A stretch of 64,000 bases of DNA, from NCBI GenBank assembly GCA_936432065.2, contig OW386289.2, positions 168,143,348 through 168,207,347 of the forward strand, in the 5' to 3' direction. The notes under the pieces are model-generated. The model saw only the letters and a list, made by a program, of their open reading frames with translations. It was not told where the DNA came from and searched no databases. Every line of letters starts with the position of its first letter. Position 1 is the stretch's first letter. Source of the stretch: Rutpela maculata. Taxonomy: Eukaryota; Arthropoda; Insecta; Coleoptera; Cerambycidae. The position numbers were made by a program, and so were the translations under genes. Positions 10,073 through 21,924 of this stretch are shown here, one piece after another.

Positions 10073-11540
10073 TTTATTTTATTATTTTTCATATTTTTTT
10101 GAACAAAACTGATGCTAAAGTAACTTTTAAAATCGGATATTATGAAGACTCAACCATCCCAATTAGTTTTAATAATCCCCAGATAATGACATCTTGGTTG
10201 GCGAACCGCGCCTTAAATGTACTAATATTTTGCAATCTGTGAAACAAAACAATTTACGTCAGCATTGAAACAAACCCCAGAAAATCGATGCTATTAATTT
10301 ATTTGTTATTGTACACAATCTAGCTACCGCACAATAGAATTGTGCAAGTTATTAAGTAAATTATACCCCTCACAGTTAATTCAAGTAAATTTGCCCAATT
10401 AGGAACGGCATACAACTTTTCTAGAGTCACAACTTTGAAAAGTGGGCTGCCTGCCTTGCTGCTTTAGACGTTCACTAATTATAATTTCGAGTCTGTTGTA
10501 ATAATTATAAGATTTAGTCGAGTAGAACAGGGCTATATTAAGGGTTTTTATATGCGCCCAGTGAGTCCTTTAAAAGTTCGACTTCCGGTTGTGGAGTGTG
10601 TTTGTATATGGATGGGCTTAAAGCAGAATTGTCAATAATGATATTAGTGAAAGGCAAACCGTTCAAATTAAAATATTTACTGCCAACATATTTGAATAAA
10701 AGTTCTGAGAATATATACACAGATATAGAAGATATTGACGGTTTACTTTACTTTAAGTTCCTTATTTGACGGTTTATCCTTCATATTGTAATAATATATA
10801 AGTATACATTTCCTAAACGTAAGTATTATGTGAATAAACACAGAAATAAAAAATTTCTTTGTCGTTACTATACTTCCACTAGATGTGGAAGTAAAAATAG
10901 GTTGATAACCAAGTTCAAATTCCGACTCTTAAACTGAAGGACGCTTTACCTCGAATTGAATTCTTTTCACAATAAAGAAAAGAAAATACAATATTTTAGT
11001 TATAAATAAATAAGGACATTATGAATTATGAATTAACAACTCTAATCATCTCACAAAATCAGCTTGGAATATTGTTTCTCTACGACTGATTTACACAGTG
11101 TTTAAAAACGCACTGCTAACCACACTTGAAAATTATTGATTTCACATAGTAAGTGACAAATTCTTAACGCAAGCTAACATCGTGTGAAAAGTCACTTTTC
11201 ATACGTTCCTTATAAAAATTGAAGTTATTTCGGGATCATCGATTTAGAAGCATCAAATTATAGTACAGTAAAGGTAAAAAGTATATAAAATTTCGGAATA
11301 ATTTCATATGTAATTTTTCTTTATTGGTTATTATTGTGGTAAAAGGTCTTCAATTTCTATATGGTCCGGATACTTGCTCTTACCCACAAGGGGTTGAAAA
11401 CTACCCCTAAATTTTAATACTGAATATTTGAAAAAGTTTTATTAATTTATTTTTGAAAAGTAGGATAGTTATGTTTTTGGGATCGCTGATTACGAATCAG
11501 AAGCCAAAATTAAGAAATTCAAAATGGCGGCTCTAGTTTT
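10073..11540. other. Unassigned AT-rich sequence with a Helentron 3' end
   Basis: The only recognisable piece is at 10847-10895: TTTGTCGTTACTATACTTCC then the hairpin ACTTCCACTAGATGTGGAAGT and AAAA, which is the 3' tip of a plus-strand family A element. Nothing in the rest shows coding periodicity or a repeat shared with other parts of the window. Confidence 0.5.
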
Positions 11541-12490
11541 TTTTCTAAAACAAGTGTTTTAAACGAACAAAATAAATTGAGCATCTAGGTCATGCCATAT
11601 ATTAACGAAAAACAACATTTTTGTAAAAAAGAACTAATTACTGAGCAATTACAGTAACAAAATGATGATATTATGTTAAAAATAATGTGAAAATGCACAT
11701 TGCAACGGCCATAACTTCTTTATTTTTTTGTGACGTAGAAACAAACAAAAATCATTTTAAAGATTGGTTAATTATCTTTAATTTTGTCCCTTAAAATTTT
11801 TTATGGAGGTGTCACAATTTCTAAGTTATTCAACATTTTATACTAAATACTTCATACTGAAATCGGCCGGATGCCATCTATAAAATTAAATATCTCCCAA
11901 ACTATAAATCCTACACAAATATATAAAAAAAACAAATTAATTCTCAGTTTATAAGCTTCATTTTTGACGTTCACTATATTTTCTCTAAAACTAATATTTA
12001 TTGAGATATTTGCAGAGAAACAAAAATGTTACGTTTTTTCTAAAATTCTTTTACAGTATATAATGCAATTTTTTTCTAAAGCAAGCGCTGTTAGCGGACG
12101 AAAAAATTTGAGCGTGTATGTCATCTAATATATTAACGAAAAGCAGTATATGAGAATATATTTTTTTAATTACTGACTACTTACATTAATAAAATGACGA
12201 TGTTTTTATTAAAAAAGTTTGAAAAAGTACATTTTTTCTGTCATAACTTCTTTGTTTTTTATGCTACAGATATAAAAAAATCATTTGAAAGTTTAATTAA
12301 TAGTCCTTTATTTTGGTTATTAGCGCTTTTGGCATAAGTGCCGTAGTTTCTGAGATATTGAACATTTAATCTAAATACTTCGTCTTACAGACGTTCGGAC
12401 ACCACCTTGATACTTTCAGATCCGCGAAACCATTAACTCTACAGAAATTAGAAAAAAAAAACGAAATTCATTCTGAATTTAGTAGCTTTC
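11540..12490. repeat. Diverged tandem duplication of about 530 bp
   Basis: Blocks beginning TTTTCTAAAACAAG (about 11538) and TTTTCTAAAGCAAG (about 12070) are followed in the same order by ATATTAACGAAAA.CA, AATTACTGA..A.TTACA, AAAATGA.GAT, CATAACTTCTTT.TTTTT and ACTAAATACTTC / TCTAAATACTTCGTC. Similarity is moderate. No open reading frame spans a unit. It could be an old element's internal duplication. 12491-13430 holds no recognised gene. Confidence 0.55.
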
Positions 12491-13429
12491 TTAATTGTCT
12501 CGCTCAATACTTTTCGAGTTATTTGACGAATATTGTTTTGAAATATCTTTTTTTAAGCTAAAATCGCAATTTTTAAGTCGTTACAACATAAAGACTACCA
12601 ATTTGTGGGAAAAGTTGCATAGAGTCTTTCCTTTTTAAAATTTTAAACATATGCTGCACTAGGTCTGGTCCGGCGCACCTCACAAAAATATTTTATGGTC
12701 CTGCGTAATTAGACTAATTCTACTAATAAAGCATTTAATTTTTTTTCTAAAACGCTCCAATCGATATTATTAACAGAATTCCATATACAGATTGCGAAAA
12801 TATTTACTCTATCAATAATATAATTTATCAGCATAGTACAATATTTTTAGAACCATATTCAGAACCCGAAATGAGTAATGTATTAAAAGACAAACTAATA
12901 TACAGATTCAGATAGTATTTGTTTTTGGTATTGCACTAGTTTCAACGATTTAACCGACCGCCCACAGTAAAGACGTCTACCAGTACTCTAGCAGAGCTAA
13001 AGAATGACACACCCATGCACACACGATTGCATGCTTCGTTCTCGCTTTGCCGCTCTCGCTTGCTCTTATTTTCCAACCCAATACCAATACTTTCCGATAC
13101 TGTATAAACACTCACCATGATGACGACCTCATTTCTCATTAACACTGTTAATGATGGAAATAATAAAACCATTAGCTTAGATTGTAAATTTATCATTTTC
13201 TGTATGAACATTTTCAGAAATTTTAAAAATTGGGAAAGTTATTCTTTTTCATAAAAAAATAATATAAAAGTTAAGAAATTACAGACCAGTTATCAGCTTC
13301 AGAGTTTTAAAAAATTACAGATTTTTTTAATAAAAATAATACGTTTTCATATAACCAACACAAATTCTGAAATAATAAATCAACCCTTAGTGCAATTAGG
13401 TCAGTCGTCAGGTAAATTAGCATCATTTT

Positions 13430-13790
13430 AAATCGTACAAAAGATTTTACTGTTGGAACCAATTCATTATATGCGTCTTTTAGACATACTAATTTACTAA
13501 TTTTTTTTTAAACTTATCTCGAAACTTGACTATACTAGATTAAAAGTTATTCATCAGGTCGAAAACAGTATATATCAGTTACTAATATAACGTGTAGTAC
13601 TATTGATTCTGTTAATTTAGCGTCTGTTGAAATTAATATGGGCATACCACAAGGGTCAATATTGGGCCCCATGCTATTTTTATTATATATTAATGATCTT
13701 GGTAGTTTGAGTACTTTAGCAAACATTACAATTTATGCAAAGGAACTAGTAATGGCTTCTCCGAAAATTATATTTTAATGTTGAGAAAGA
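13430..13790 (+). pseudogene. Non-LTR RT relic with broken catalytic motif
   Basis: From 13629 the frame reads EINMGIPQGSILGPMLFLLY then INDLGSLS...NITIYAKELV. MGIPQGSILGP is the conserved RT block before the active site. The expected YADD is YAKE at 13734-13745, so both catalytic aspartates are altered. Sequence before it is shifted and stop-rich. Confidence 0.8.
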
Positions 13791-13889
13791 CGCAGGCATT
13801 AACATTTCACAATATACAAAATGTGATTATCTATATATTATCACATAAGCATGTTCTCGTCATTTGCAAAATAATTTCTTTCCATTCAT

Positions 13890-14110
13890 TCCACTTAATC
13901 ATACCACGTTTTATGATCCATGCATAAATCTAGTTGGCCTCTGCTGTGCCGCATGTTTGACAGCATTACACTACCTATCGCGGTTGTCCGTTAGGTGAAC
14001 GGCCTCACCAAAGCTCCTTACCGTCAGCTCTTTGGTGGCGTCACTCCAACGTTTTAGACCACACTCTCTTCTTCTTTCGTCATCTAATTTTCCTTGTACC
14101 GTTTTATATA
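13890..14110 (-). pseudogene. RTE-like retrotransposon 3' coding tail relic
   Basis: On the minus strand it reads ERRREC, RWSDATKELTVRSFGEAV, HLTDNRDR and NAVKHAAQ, the pattern RPxxRWxDxxxxx...DRxxWRxxV.xA seen at the C-terminus of RTE/BovB-like and endonuclease-RT proteins. A second copy of the same tail is split by the Transib-like element at 44725. It is short and stop-interrupted. Confidence 0.55.
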
Positions 14111-14980
14111 ATCACCTCTTCGGTTGGTGTAGCAAAAAATTCGGGAGAATGCCATTTATTGCAGTCAATAATGAAATTAGCATTCATGAGTAAGTTGTAT
14201 TTTGCATAATGACAGAAACATCTGTTTGGACGCATCAAATCAATGGTACATTTATTAGTTAACATAGCATAGGGTACATTTAATATTTCAGCGCGATAAG
14301 CAAATATGGTATTTCACATTTATACTGACTAGTGATTTATTCAGTAAAATATGTATAAGCACTGTTAATGTAGTGTTAATTGTCGTGCGTATTAAATCAT
14401 TCCCTGCTGTGTTTCATTCTAACTAGTTTTTAGATATCCCACTGTTTCTGCCGTTGAATTTTCACGCAACATTGTATAAAAACATCAGCTTCTAAATTTA
14501 GAAATATTTAAGATTGAAAACCAGGTGTGAACAAGTAGAATCATCACATAAGTCTTGATTACATCTGGATATTTTAATCGCGACTGCCTCGGTCATAATG
14601 ATGTGCTAGTAGGTGCATATCAAATTAACCATAATTAAGAAGAGCACTAAACAGAGCTTCAGTGTAATGTCTCCAGATGGCCTAACATATGCCAATTCTT
14701 AGAACATTTTGATTAAATGATATAAAAACTCTTAGAATGGGAAATATCCAAAATGTTGAACTCTGTTGAGATGATTTTAATGGAGCTGAAAGGAAACCAA
14801 TCTTTAAGAAAGCTAACACTCACAAAGGACTGTAAACTACAGAAGAAGATGAAGAAGATATTTCCTCCACTTTATTCTTGAACTCTCTCTATTATCACGG
14901 TGTGCTACAACCAAATCCTCGCAGACATTTTTTTTTACGAATATTTTACTTTTTTTATTTAATGACACATTCACACAAAA
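14111..14980. other. Unassigned sequence
   Basis: I see no coding similarity or internal repeat. The region ends in GAAGAAGATGAAGAAGATAT (near 14842), a purine-rich tract resembling the AAG-type tail of the non-LTR element at 21210. Confidence 0.3.
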
Positions 14981-15420
14981 AAAATTGGTGTGGCCTGCTG
15001 ACGAGACCAGTGATCCTTATATACTTGGACCCGCTGAAACCGAATTCGAAGTCAGAATTGTCAGATTGGCTCGTTTTTCAACCCTAACCCCAAGAAACCA
15101 CCCCCTCAAAAATAGTCTGTCCGGCGGACCATACCAGTGTATCCTTATGTATGTAGACCCTCTGAAACCGAATCCGTAGTCAGAATTGTCAGGTTGGCTC
15201 GGTGTTCACCCTTAACTCCAAAAACACCCCCAAAACAAAACAAAAAGTGGTCTGGCCTGCGGTAGACCAGTGTATTTTTGTGAATTTGGACCCGCTAAAA
15301 CCAAATCCGAGGCCAGAATTGTCAGATTGGCTCGTATTTCACCCAAACCCCAAAAAACACCTCCCCCCAAAAATAGTCTGTACGGCGGACCATACCAGTG
15401 TATCCTTATGTATTTGGTAA
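14980..15420. repeat. Minisatellite, about 130-bp unit, 3.3 copies
   Basis: Units begin near 14982, 15112, 15247 and 15374 with TGGCCTGC..A(C)GA-CCAGTG / CTGT.CGGCGGACCATACC. Each carries GACCCGCT(A)AAACC.AAT, GTCAGAATTGTCAG.TTGGCT and an ACCCC-rich stretch. The period keeps partial frames open, which produces overlapping peptides such as LDPLKPNP. I treat these as by-products, not genes. The array stops inside TTATGTATTTGG near 15416. Confidence 0.85.
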
Positions 15421-15639
15421 GGATACACTGGTCTGAAAAACTGGACCGGAAAAAGAAAAAAAAATTTTTAGTTTCCTTTTCCGGTTAGCGCGCGCGCCGC
15501 TCAGAAATTTCGTCTGCCAGCGTAATTGGGGTATGTGAAGTACATATACTAACTACCTATGCGGACAGATATCGATAATCATTCGATTTAAAAATAAATG
15601 CCCCCCTCTCCCTATCCCCCCACCATACCAAAAAGTTCC

Positions 15640-16080
15640 AGAGAGAAAAAAATTTTGTATTTATATGGTCTCTTCGATTACCGACTGGCAGACGGTAACC
15701 ACTCGTCGTCGAATTTGCACGCTATTTCCTATACTATAAAGGATCTGAAGGTCGTCCGCATACATGTGGACTTTGCAGTATTTTATAAACTAAATAAAAA
15801 CACTTGCGTATAAGGTAAACAGTAAGGGGCGCAATATTGAGCCTTGCGGCACATCCACAGCAGCTGACAAAAGTTTTGAAGTAACTCCGTCGAGGTTTAC
15901 TCTCTGTGATCGCTGTTAAGTGTAACTATTTATTAAATTATTGGCTTTTATATCGCAACCTATATCGTGAAATATAATAAATAAAACATGTCGAAGACAT
16001 TTCAGAAGTGTAACAAAACCAAGGCTGTCAGTAATCATTTGTCACTTGACTCCAGAATACCGTCAGTCAGTTGCAATAGG
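15640..16080 (-). pseudogene. Non-LTR RT relic with intact YADD
   Basis: The minus strand reads LTALVLLHF.NVFD (expected LLDFSKAFD), QRSQRVNLDGVTSKLLSAAV, DVPQGSILRPLLFTLY and HMYADDLQILYSIGN. The blocks are collinear but interrupted by in-frame stops and one frame change, so the element is dead although the YADD tetrad (about 15758-15769) survives. The style resembles jockey-clade RTs. Confidence 0.85.
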
Positions 16081-16160
16081 GCAGTTGGTACATCTACATT
16101 CTGGTTATATCCACATATGGTTATATGTGGATAGTATAATTTGATGGGATGAATGTTTGT

Positions 16161-16433
16161 TTACTTGATGATGTCATCATTAATCATCCGGAAGTAGAAG
16201 TGTTGTTCCACCTCGCTCATCTCATCGTCTAGGTAAAAACATACAATATTTTCATCACGTATGTTGGTAATATGTCTACAGTCAATACAGTAATTAATAA
16301 TTAATTTTACATTATTCAGTTCAGGAGGAATATTATTGTTTTTCTCAGGTTTTAAAACCATTTCTACACAATTTCCATAGGAAAATAATGTTATATATAA
16401 TACTATACTTTTGGTGAAATATAATATTAACAC
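16161..16433 (-). CDS. Orphan 90-residue frame with signal-like N-terminus
   Basis: The frame starts MLILYFTKSIVLYITLFSYG, a strongly hydrophobic stretch that could be a signal peptide or membrane segment. It continues with an acidic part containing CIDCRH and FYLDDEMSEVEQ, and ends IINDDIIK-like. I do not recognise it. Its base composition is ordinary for the window and it may be a chance frame. It lies 80 bp upstream, in the same orientation, of the RT relic ending near 16080, but no link is evident. Confidence 0.2.
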   Translation of the reverse strand: MLILYFTKSIVLYITLFSYGNCVEMVLKPEKNNNIPPELNNVKLIINYCIDCRHITNIRDENIVCFYLDDEMSEVEQHFYFRMINDDIIK

Positions 16434-17460
16434 AGAAACAGAACTTAACGCATAAGGAACGATTACACATAAATGACAAACATAACAAATAGAATGGTAT
16501 CACGGTGAGATTTAACAGTCATTGTTCGTCCTTCGTGAGTGATCGAAAACCCGAAAATATTTTAGATTTAAATAACCAAATATTACGTACGCTGATGTTT
16601 TATTAAAATTTGACTTTTTATAACATTGCCTACCTTTTACAACCAAATTTACTTAAAAATTTCACAAATATATAGGTATACCTCATTGGTTGAGAGAAAT
16701 AATCTCAATAATTCACATATCAGGTTATGTGAGTTTGATCGAAAAATAGATTTCTACCACCGCCATATCATAGAAAATTACTTTTAAGCTCAATATAATT
16801 TTTGTATGAAATTATACATGTACACTAACGAAATCAACGTTCATTATTTAATTGTTTCTTTATTTGTGAAAAGTTAAAATTGTTCTGTTACATTTCGCAT
16901 GGGCGACAAAAAATTTTAATTAATATTTTTAATTAAAAGTTAAATGTAGAAAAGTAAAATGTTTCAAACATGTTTACATAACTGCTTAGCATCGAAGTAG
17001 AAAAATAGAGAATTTTTTAAATTACACTGAAATATGTTGTGCCTTGGGATTTACCAGAAAAATTGGAAAATGGTATAGCCGGGTAAGCATAGTTAAGCTT
17101 TGGATTCAATCTATTTCGAACTAATAATTAATATACCGAGTACACGTAAATGGTACTCATCTGACAGTGTTCTTGTTTTTCATTTTTTCGTAAAAATATA
17201 CGTTATAGAACGCTAATTGGCAAATTATTTAAAAGAATTATGTGCCTTCGTAATGCAGTAGATGTATAACATATATAAAGCAAAACTGAATTTTTAAACT
17301 AACATTGCGAAAAGAATATTGAAAATTAATTTTATTTTTTTTTACTCGAAAACTGTAGGTTTCAGAAAGTTAATATTTTACAGAATTAATATCAGTTCCT
17401 ATATGCACTATAAAAAAGAAATAGTTTTTCTTTAAGGGAAGTTTTGCTATGCTGACACGA
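16434..17460. other. Unassigned AT-rich sequence
   Basis: No motif, repeat or coding block is recognisable. The last 100 bases may contain more of the Tc1 transposase that follows, but the frame is lost. Confidence 0.3.
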
Positions 17461-17464
17461 TTAT

Positions 17465-17701
17465 CAGAATAAGAATAGGCTTAATGATGTGCTGCAACCT
17501 GTTGTGTTACCACATGCAAATGAAATCGGCAATAGGTTTATGTTCGTCAATGATAATGCTCGTCCTCATCGCGCAAGGCAAGTAAATGCATTTTTTCAAC
17601 AAAACTTGATTACTCGTATGGTGTGGCCAGCGAATTCACCCGATCTCAATCCTATAGAAAATGCCTGGGACCATCTGAACAGAATAGTAAGATTAAATTG
17701 A
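17465..17701 (+). pseudogene. Tc1-like transposase, C-terminal catalytic relic
   Basis: The frame reads LNDVLQPVVLPHA, FMFVNDNARPHRA, then MVWPANSPDLNPIENAWDHL. These are the second Asp (VNDNARPHRA) and third acidic residue (SPDLNPIENAWD, Glu) blocks of the DD34E catalytic core. The helix-turn-helix half and the first Asp are missing. The frame stops where the TA of the adjoining MITE begins, so the C-terminus was probably cut by that insertion. Confidence 0.9.
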
Positions 17702-18620
17702 TACACTCAAAGAAAATGATAGGTAAATTCAACCAAAAAGAGCATATGAAATCGCGCCTATCTAGTTTCATAGTTAAATCAATCAGAAAAGAATAGTCAT
17801 ACAACTTTATTTGTTTTCGTAAACAAATAGTAGTTTAATAATCATATCTTCTTGTAACAAATTAAATAGTACAATGACATTTTTTTATGTTCACTAACCA
17901 TTTTCAATTTGGTCTACAATTAAATAGTACAACGACTTTGTTTTTTGTTCACCAACTAATTTTTAGGTTGATCTACACTTTATTGTATGATGAAGTTTTT
18001 TTTTGGTTAGCCAAAATCTCAATATTGAGACATCAGATCACCCAAACCAAAGATTAGAGATCGTTTATAAGATCCTTCCAAATATATCGATGATCCCTGA
18101 GAGAATTTGAACATTGCAATCATGTTATTAATTTTCTATAAATTCATAAGAATATAAGATAATGCATGATTGATTATTGTCAGTGATTTGTATGTGGCGT
18201 CATCTGGGAATAATTTCTGTAATAGACTACGTGGTAAGCAAGCAAATTTCATGGTAATTCTTTTAGAACTTCTAGAAGATGACAATTATATTGGTTTGTC
18301 TACCAAGTACAATAATACAGCGAACTAATACTGGGTTAGAATTACAATTCGATAATAGTTAAAAATAAAATATACTATTATCTAGTTTAATTTGACAGAA
18401 TTCAACAAAATAATAGTCAGACGAACAAAATAATAGTCTTATTCATCTATTTTTTAAGTTAATGTTTGTTTTGTTGTACAACAACTTTTTATTAATTAAA
18501 ATAACAATCACCTCTTGTTTAAAAATACCATCAATATAGTTTGGTTTAACAAAATTAACGATATTGTTAGTTAACCATTTTTTTTTTGTTGAATTTACCC
18601 ATACTATTTCTTTGAGTGTA
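17702..18620. mobile_element. TA-flanked MITE with CACTCAAAGAAA inverted ends
   Basis: The left end CACTCAAAGAAAATGATAGG (17704) pairs with the right end (complement CACTCAAAGAAATAGTATGG), and the TIR extends about 33 bp through GGTAAATTCAAC. TA lies on both sides. Inside, about 17858-18000, is a short tandem array of a 58-60 bp unit starting AATTAAATAGTACAA.GAC and ending TGGTCTAC/TGATCTAC. The ends and TA duplication fit a Tc1/mariner-mobilised element. Confidence 0.85.
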
Positions 18621-18769
18621 GTCTTTAAGTTACAACGACTTGAATCTTCTAAACTCAAGATAAGTCTTGCTTTTTATAATTTCGGTGGAATTAATTATTT
18701 GAGAGATTCGTATAAAGGGGCATCTGAACATTTATAAAACGAAGTACTTAGTTTAAGTCTTCACCGTCT

Positions 18770-19117
18770 ATGTATCGTGAAGCAACGTGCAGCGCGGTTA
18801 GTACTTGGTTGGGTGAAATCCATCTTGGGAAACACAGCGATCTCGTCCCACTTCTAGCGACTTGTATATCAGTGTATACGCGGCAGCTACGTAATTTCAA
18901 GACGAGGATTACGTAGTGGATATACCATCCTTTGGAGGGGATGTAAAGCAGGCGGTCCCTTGTCTATTAAATGTTAGGCAAGTAAAAGATCCCTACTCTT
19001 CTTACGAGAAGAGGTTTCCTCAATATTTTCAGGTTGGGGGTAGCTCGTCTCCTCGCGTCGGTGATGGGCCCTTGATAGTGGAAATAGGCCGACGTTAAAT
19101 AAATAGATAAAAAAAAG
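18770..19117 (+). mobile_element. 5S rRNA-derived SINE (SINE3 type)
   Basis: 18779-18840 reads GAAGCAACGTGCAGCGCGGT, TAGTACTTGGTTGGGTGA, then CTTGGGAAACAC. This aligns in order with the 3' half of insect 5S rRNA, whose internal box A (AAGCAGCGTCGGGC) and box C (GCGCGGTTAGTACTTAGATG) promote RNA polymerase III. The 5S-like part gives way after about 18840 to unrelated sequence ending GGTGATGGGCCC...GACGTTAAATAAATAGATAA plus an A-run, a plausible 3' tail. A 5S pseudogene fused by chance is the alternative. Confidence 0.6.
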
Positions 19118-20655
19118 ATTAAATGTTCAATATCTCATAAACTATGCCACTTATATACAGACAAACAGACAGAGAAAGAGAGAAGGTGTGTGCTTGCGTG
19201 TGTGTGTACATATGAATATCGATGAGTACATATGAATCTGATATACTTCAATAATATCAATTTTCCATTGATAAGACCTATTTTTATTTTATAAATTAGT
19301 AATCATAAATTAACCCTTCCTTCACACAGAGTAACACATCGTAATGTTGATTAAATTAATGTTCAATGAATCGTACATTTGAAACATATTTTTTCCGTTA
19401 TTTGTCAAGTTTCTGTACCATACAGCAGAGAAAATCAGAAAATTGCGAAGTATATACCTAAAATTAGTCAAAGTTTTTTGGATATTTCTAATATTAGTAT
19501 GAAACATTGTAAATAATTTATTATGAATAATTATAGGATTTGCCAGAAAAATTGTAGTTTCAAAATATTTTTTTTTATTTATTTTCAGACTTAATAATTA
19601 ACAAATATCGGAACGCGTTTTATCTGACAGGCGAAACCACTTTATAGGTATCAACATCTAAAGTAAAAACGTCTCCCCTCGTCTCGTCAATGATTTTATT
19701 AATTAAATATTCGCATCGCGAAAATACGATCTCATTATTGTCTGAATAAATTTAGCCTTTATCTTTCCACCTCCATGAATCCAATGGAAAGTTGAAGAGT
19801 ATTCTTTCCTGCAAAAAACCCGAAGTTCGATGGCAAACGCTGCTAATTAGAAAATCTCATTTCAGTTTACAACAAACTTGCAAATTATTTATACATTAAA
19901 ACTTTGTTCAACGACCGCCAATTTAAAAGTGTAATGTTTTCGTTGCATTTTTTTACATACATTATCATCAGATGCTAAATAGTTATTTATATTCATTCAC
20001 AGATATCTATATGACGCATAATTTTGTAATAAAATAAATATTGCTACTGATAAATTAAAATCTTCAATGAAAGCAGTATTTAAAGAGGGGGATACATTTG
20101 TTCTCTGTTTTTAACCAACTGTAAAAAAAATTAAAAGAAGGAGGTTCTGGACCTGACCAGTACGTACATTTTTTTGATATATGTTCGAATGTTACTCTCT
20201 GGATTGTCTTAAGAGATTTCCTTGAAATCTATTGTAAACTGTAGGTTATAATTCGGCGATGATTCTGTTATAATTTCATCAAGCTACATTTTGTGTAAGC
20301 TGAGAAAAAATTGGAAATAATTTTTTTATTGAAAACTTGAGGCAAATGCGCAATAAAAATAGAAAACCATTTGTAATAATATTTTTTACAAACTATTAGA
20401 TATTGTTCATCATCAAACTACGACCAGTCAGTGCACATGTATAATTAGTGGGATTTTGAAGAACCAGACAAAATTCTAATCGTTGGAATTGCATTAAAGT
20501 TGGTCCTTAGAATTTTTCGGAATAGCTATCCTTAATCCAACTTCAAAAGTTAAAAATTCAAAATTGCGAATCTATAATGCCATAATTGCAAAACTTTAGT
20601 AGACTTACATGAAATTTGGCACATACATGAAAATTTCATGATTCTCTGATGACGA
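19118..20655. other. Unassigned sequence
   Basis: There is a GT-rich microsatellite near 19180-19210. The remainder is AT-rich with no recognised coding or repeat block. 19660-19880 is less AT-biased and could be unique non-coding DNA. Confidence 0.3.
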
Positions 20656-20659
20656 GTCT

Positions 20660-21235
20660 GATGTCAAAGGTTGAATATTGACCGCGACGAGCAGGCAGAT
20701 GCTCTGACCAGGATGGGTTCTTATAGTAACTCTCACTGGGTCTAGAGCTGGCTGTCGGTGAAATCAAATGCCAGGAAGGCACTTGAGAGCTGAACTCGTT
20801 TCCAGTATGTTGACTTCTGGGCCTTCCACACGGCCATCGAAGATCAGTGCCCTTACCAAAGCGAGCAGAGCAAATCCCGCACTTAGGCAGGAAGCACGTC
20901 AGAATCGTAATTGGTCTTTTGACTGGACAACGTGCTTCTTTAAGGAAACACCTACATACTATCAGTGTAGTTGACAATTCCAACAACAGATTATGTGAGG
21001 AAGTGGAAGAAACCTCTATTCACATAATAACCTCCTGCCACGATCTTATGACATTGAGACGTGATCATTTCGTTACTGGTTTTCCTTTGCTGGAAAAAAT
21101 GCCCCTTCTTAAAGGATTTTGGCTTTGGGTTAGAATACCGCCTAAATGGGAAAACTTTTGTTGTGGAAGCACATTGGACTCGAGTGCAGCGACATCTCAT
21201 TACCTGGCTAAGAAGAAGAAGAAGAAGAAATATAT
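20660..21235 (+). pseudogene. RNase H-bearing non-LTR retrotransposon 3' end with (AAG)n tail
   Basis: 20695 onward reads ADALTRMGSYSNSHW (RNase H C-terminal ADxLAR block). From about 20905 it continues VIGLLTGQRASLRKHLHTI and RLCEEVEETSIHIITSC, matching the LTGHxxLxxHL...CxxCxxxxETxxHxLxxCP tail of R1/I-like elements. Stops lie between the blocks. It ends at a (AAG)6-type tail at 21210-21230, a natural LINE 3' end, so the insertion is 5' truncated. Confidence 0.85.
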
Positions 21236-21920
21236 TATTAAGCTCATTTTAGTATACCATGAATAGAAGTTTTTAGAATATAAAATAAATATATTTGGAC
21301 ATAGGTCGATCTAAATTATCTTTCATGTAACCACACATTCCCAATTGAACTACAGGCAGTTTTTCACTTGCTTTATCATTGCTTTTATCAGCATAAAAGT
21401 TCATTAAGGTAAACATAATCCCCTGGTTGAAGGCATCACAATAGGTGCAGCCATTAGAATGCCAAATATTGGTCTGGAACGTATAAATCTATTCCTTGCT
21501 CAACGTAAAGGTCGTGAATTCAAATCAACTTTTTTGCTGTTTCATATTGAAATATGATTTGCATCACAATAGAAAACAGAAGGAATGCGATCTTCCCTGA
21601 CTTAATATCCAATTAGAGTGTAAGACTTTTGTGCAACATGAAAGAAAAACGAGGGACTGCAACGGCGTATTCCAATAAACGTGCCAAAGGAATATGAGTG
21701 TCTGCTTGTTATGAAAATAATAATTTCTTAACGCGCATCGCCGGACGAGATGATATTAAAATTAAGTTTACGCTATGAATGTAAATTTGTTTGTATAGAA
21801 GTAATAATTTGTTATTGCGCGCCAACGTAAATATTAACATTAATTTCGCTTCGTTAAATCGAGAACTCCTTGAAATATTTATTAACTTGACGGAAGAGAA
21901 ACGTGACGGCATTACGCGCT
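21236..21920. other. Unassigned sequence
   Basis: I see no convincing gene. GGTCGTGAATTCAAATCAAC near 21508 weakly resembles a polymerase III B box, but no A box or tail supports a SINE. Confidence 0.3.
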
Positions 21921-21924
21921 GCAC

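Noticed and set aside
12942..13211. 89-codon minus-strand frame
   Set aside because: No recognisable motif or domain, and its neighbourhood has no supporting promoter or homologue in the window.
14985..15488. Four overlapping frames with LDPLKPNP-type repeats
   Set aside because: They arise from a 130-bp tandem repeat read in different frames, not from a gene.
20636..20986. 116-codon minus-strand frame
   Set aside because: It is antisense to recognisable RNase H-type retrotransposon blocks on the plus strand.
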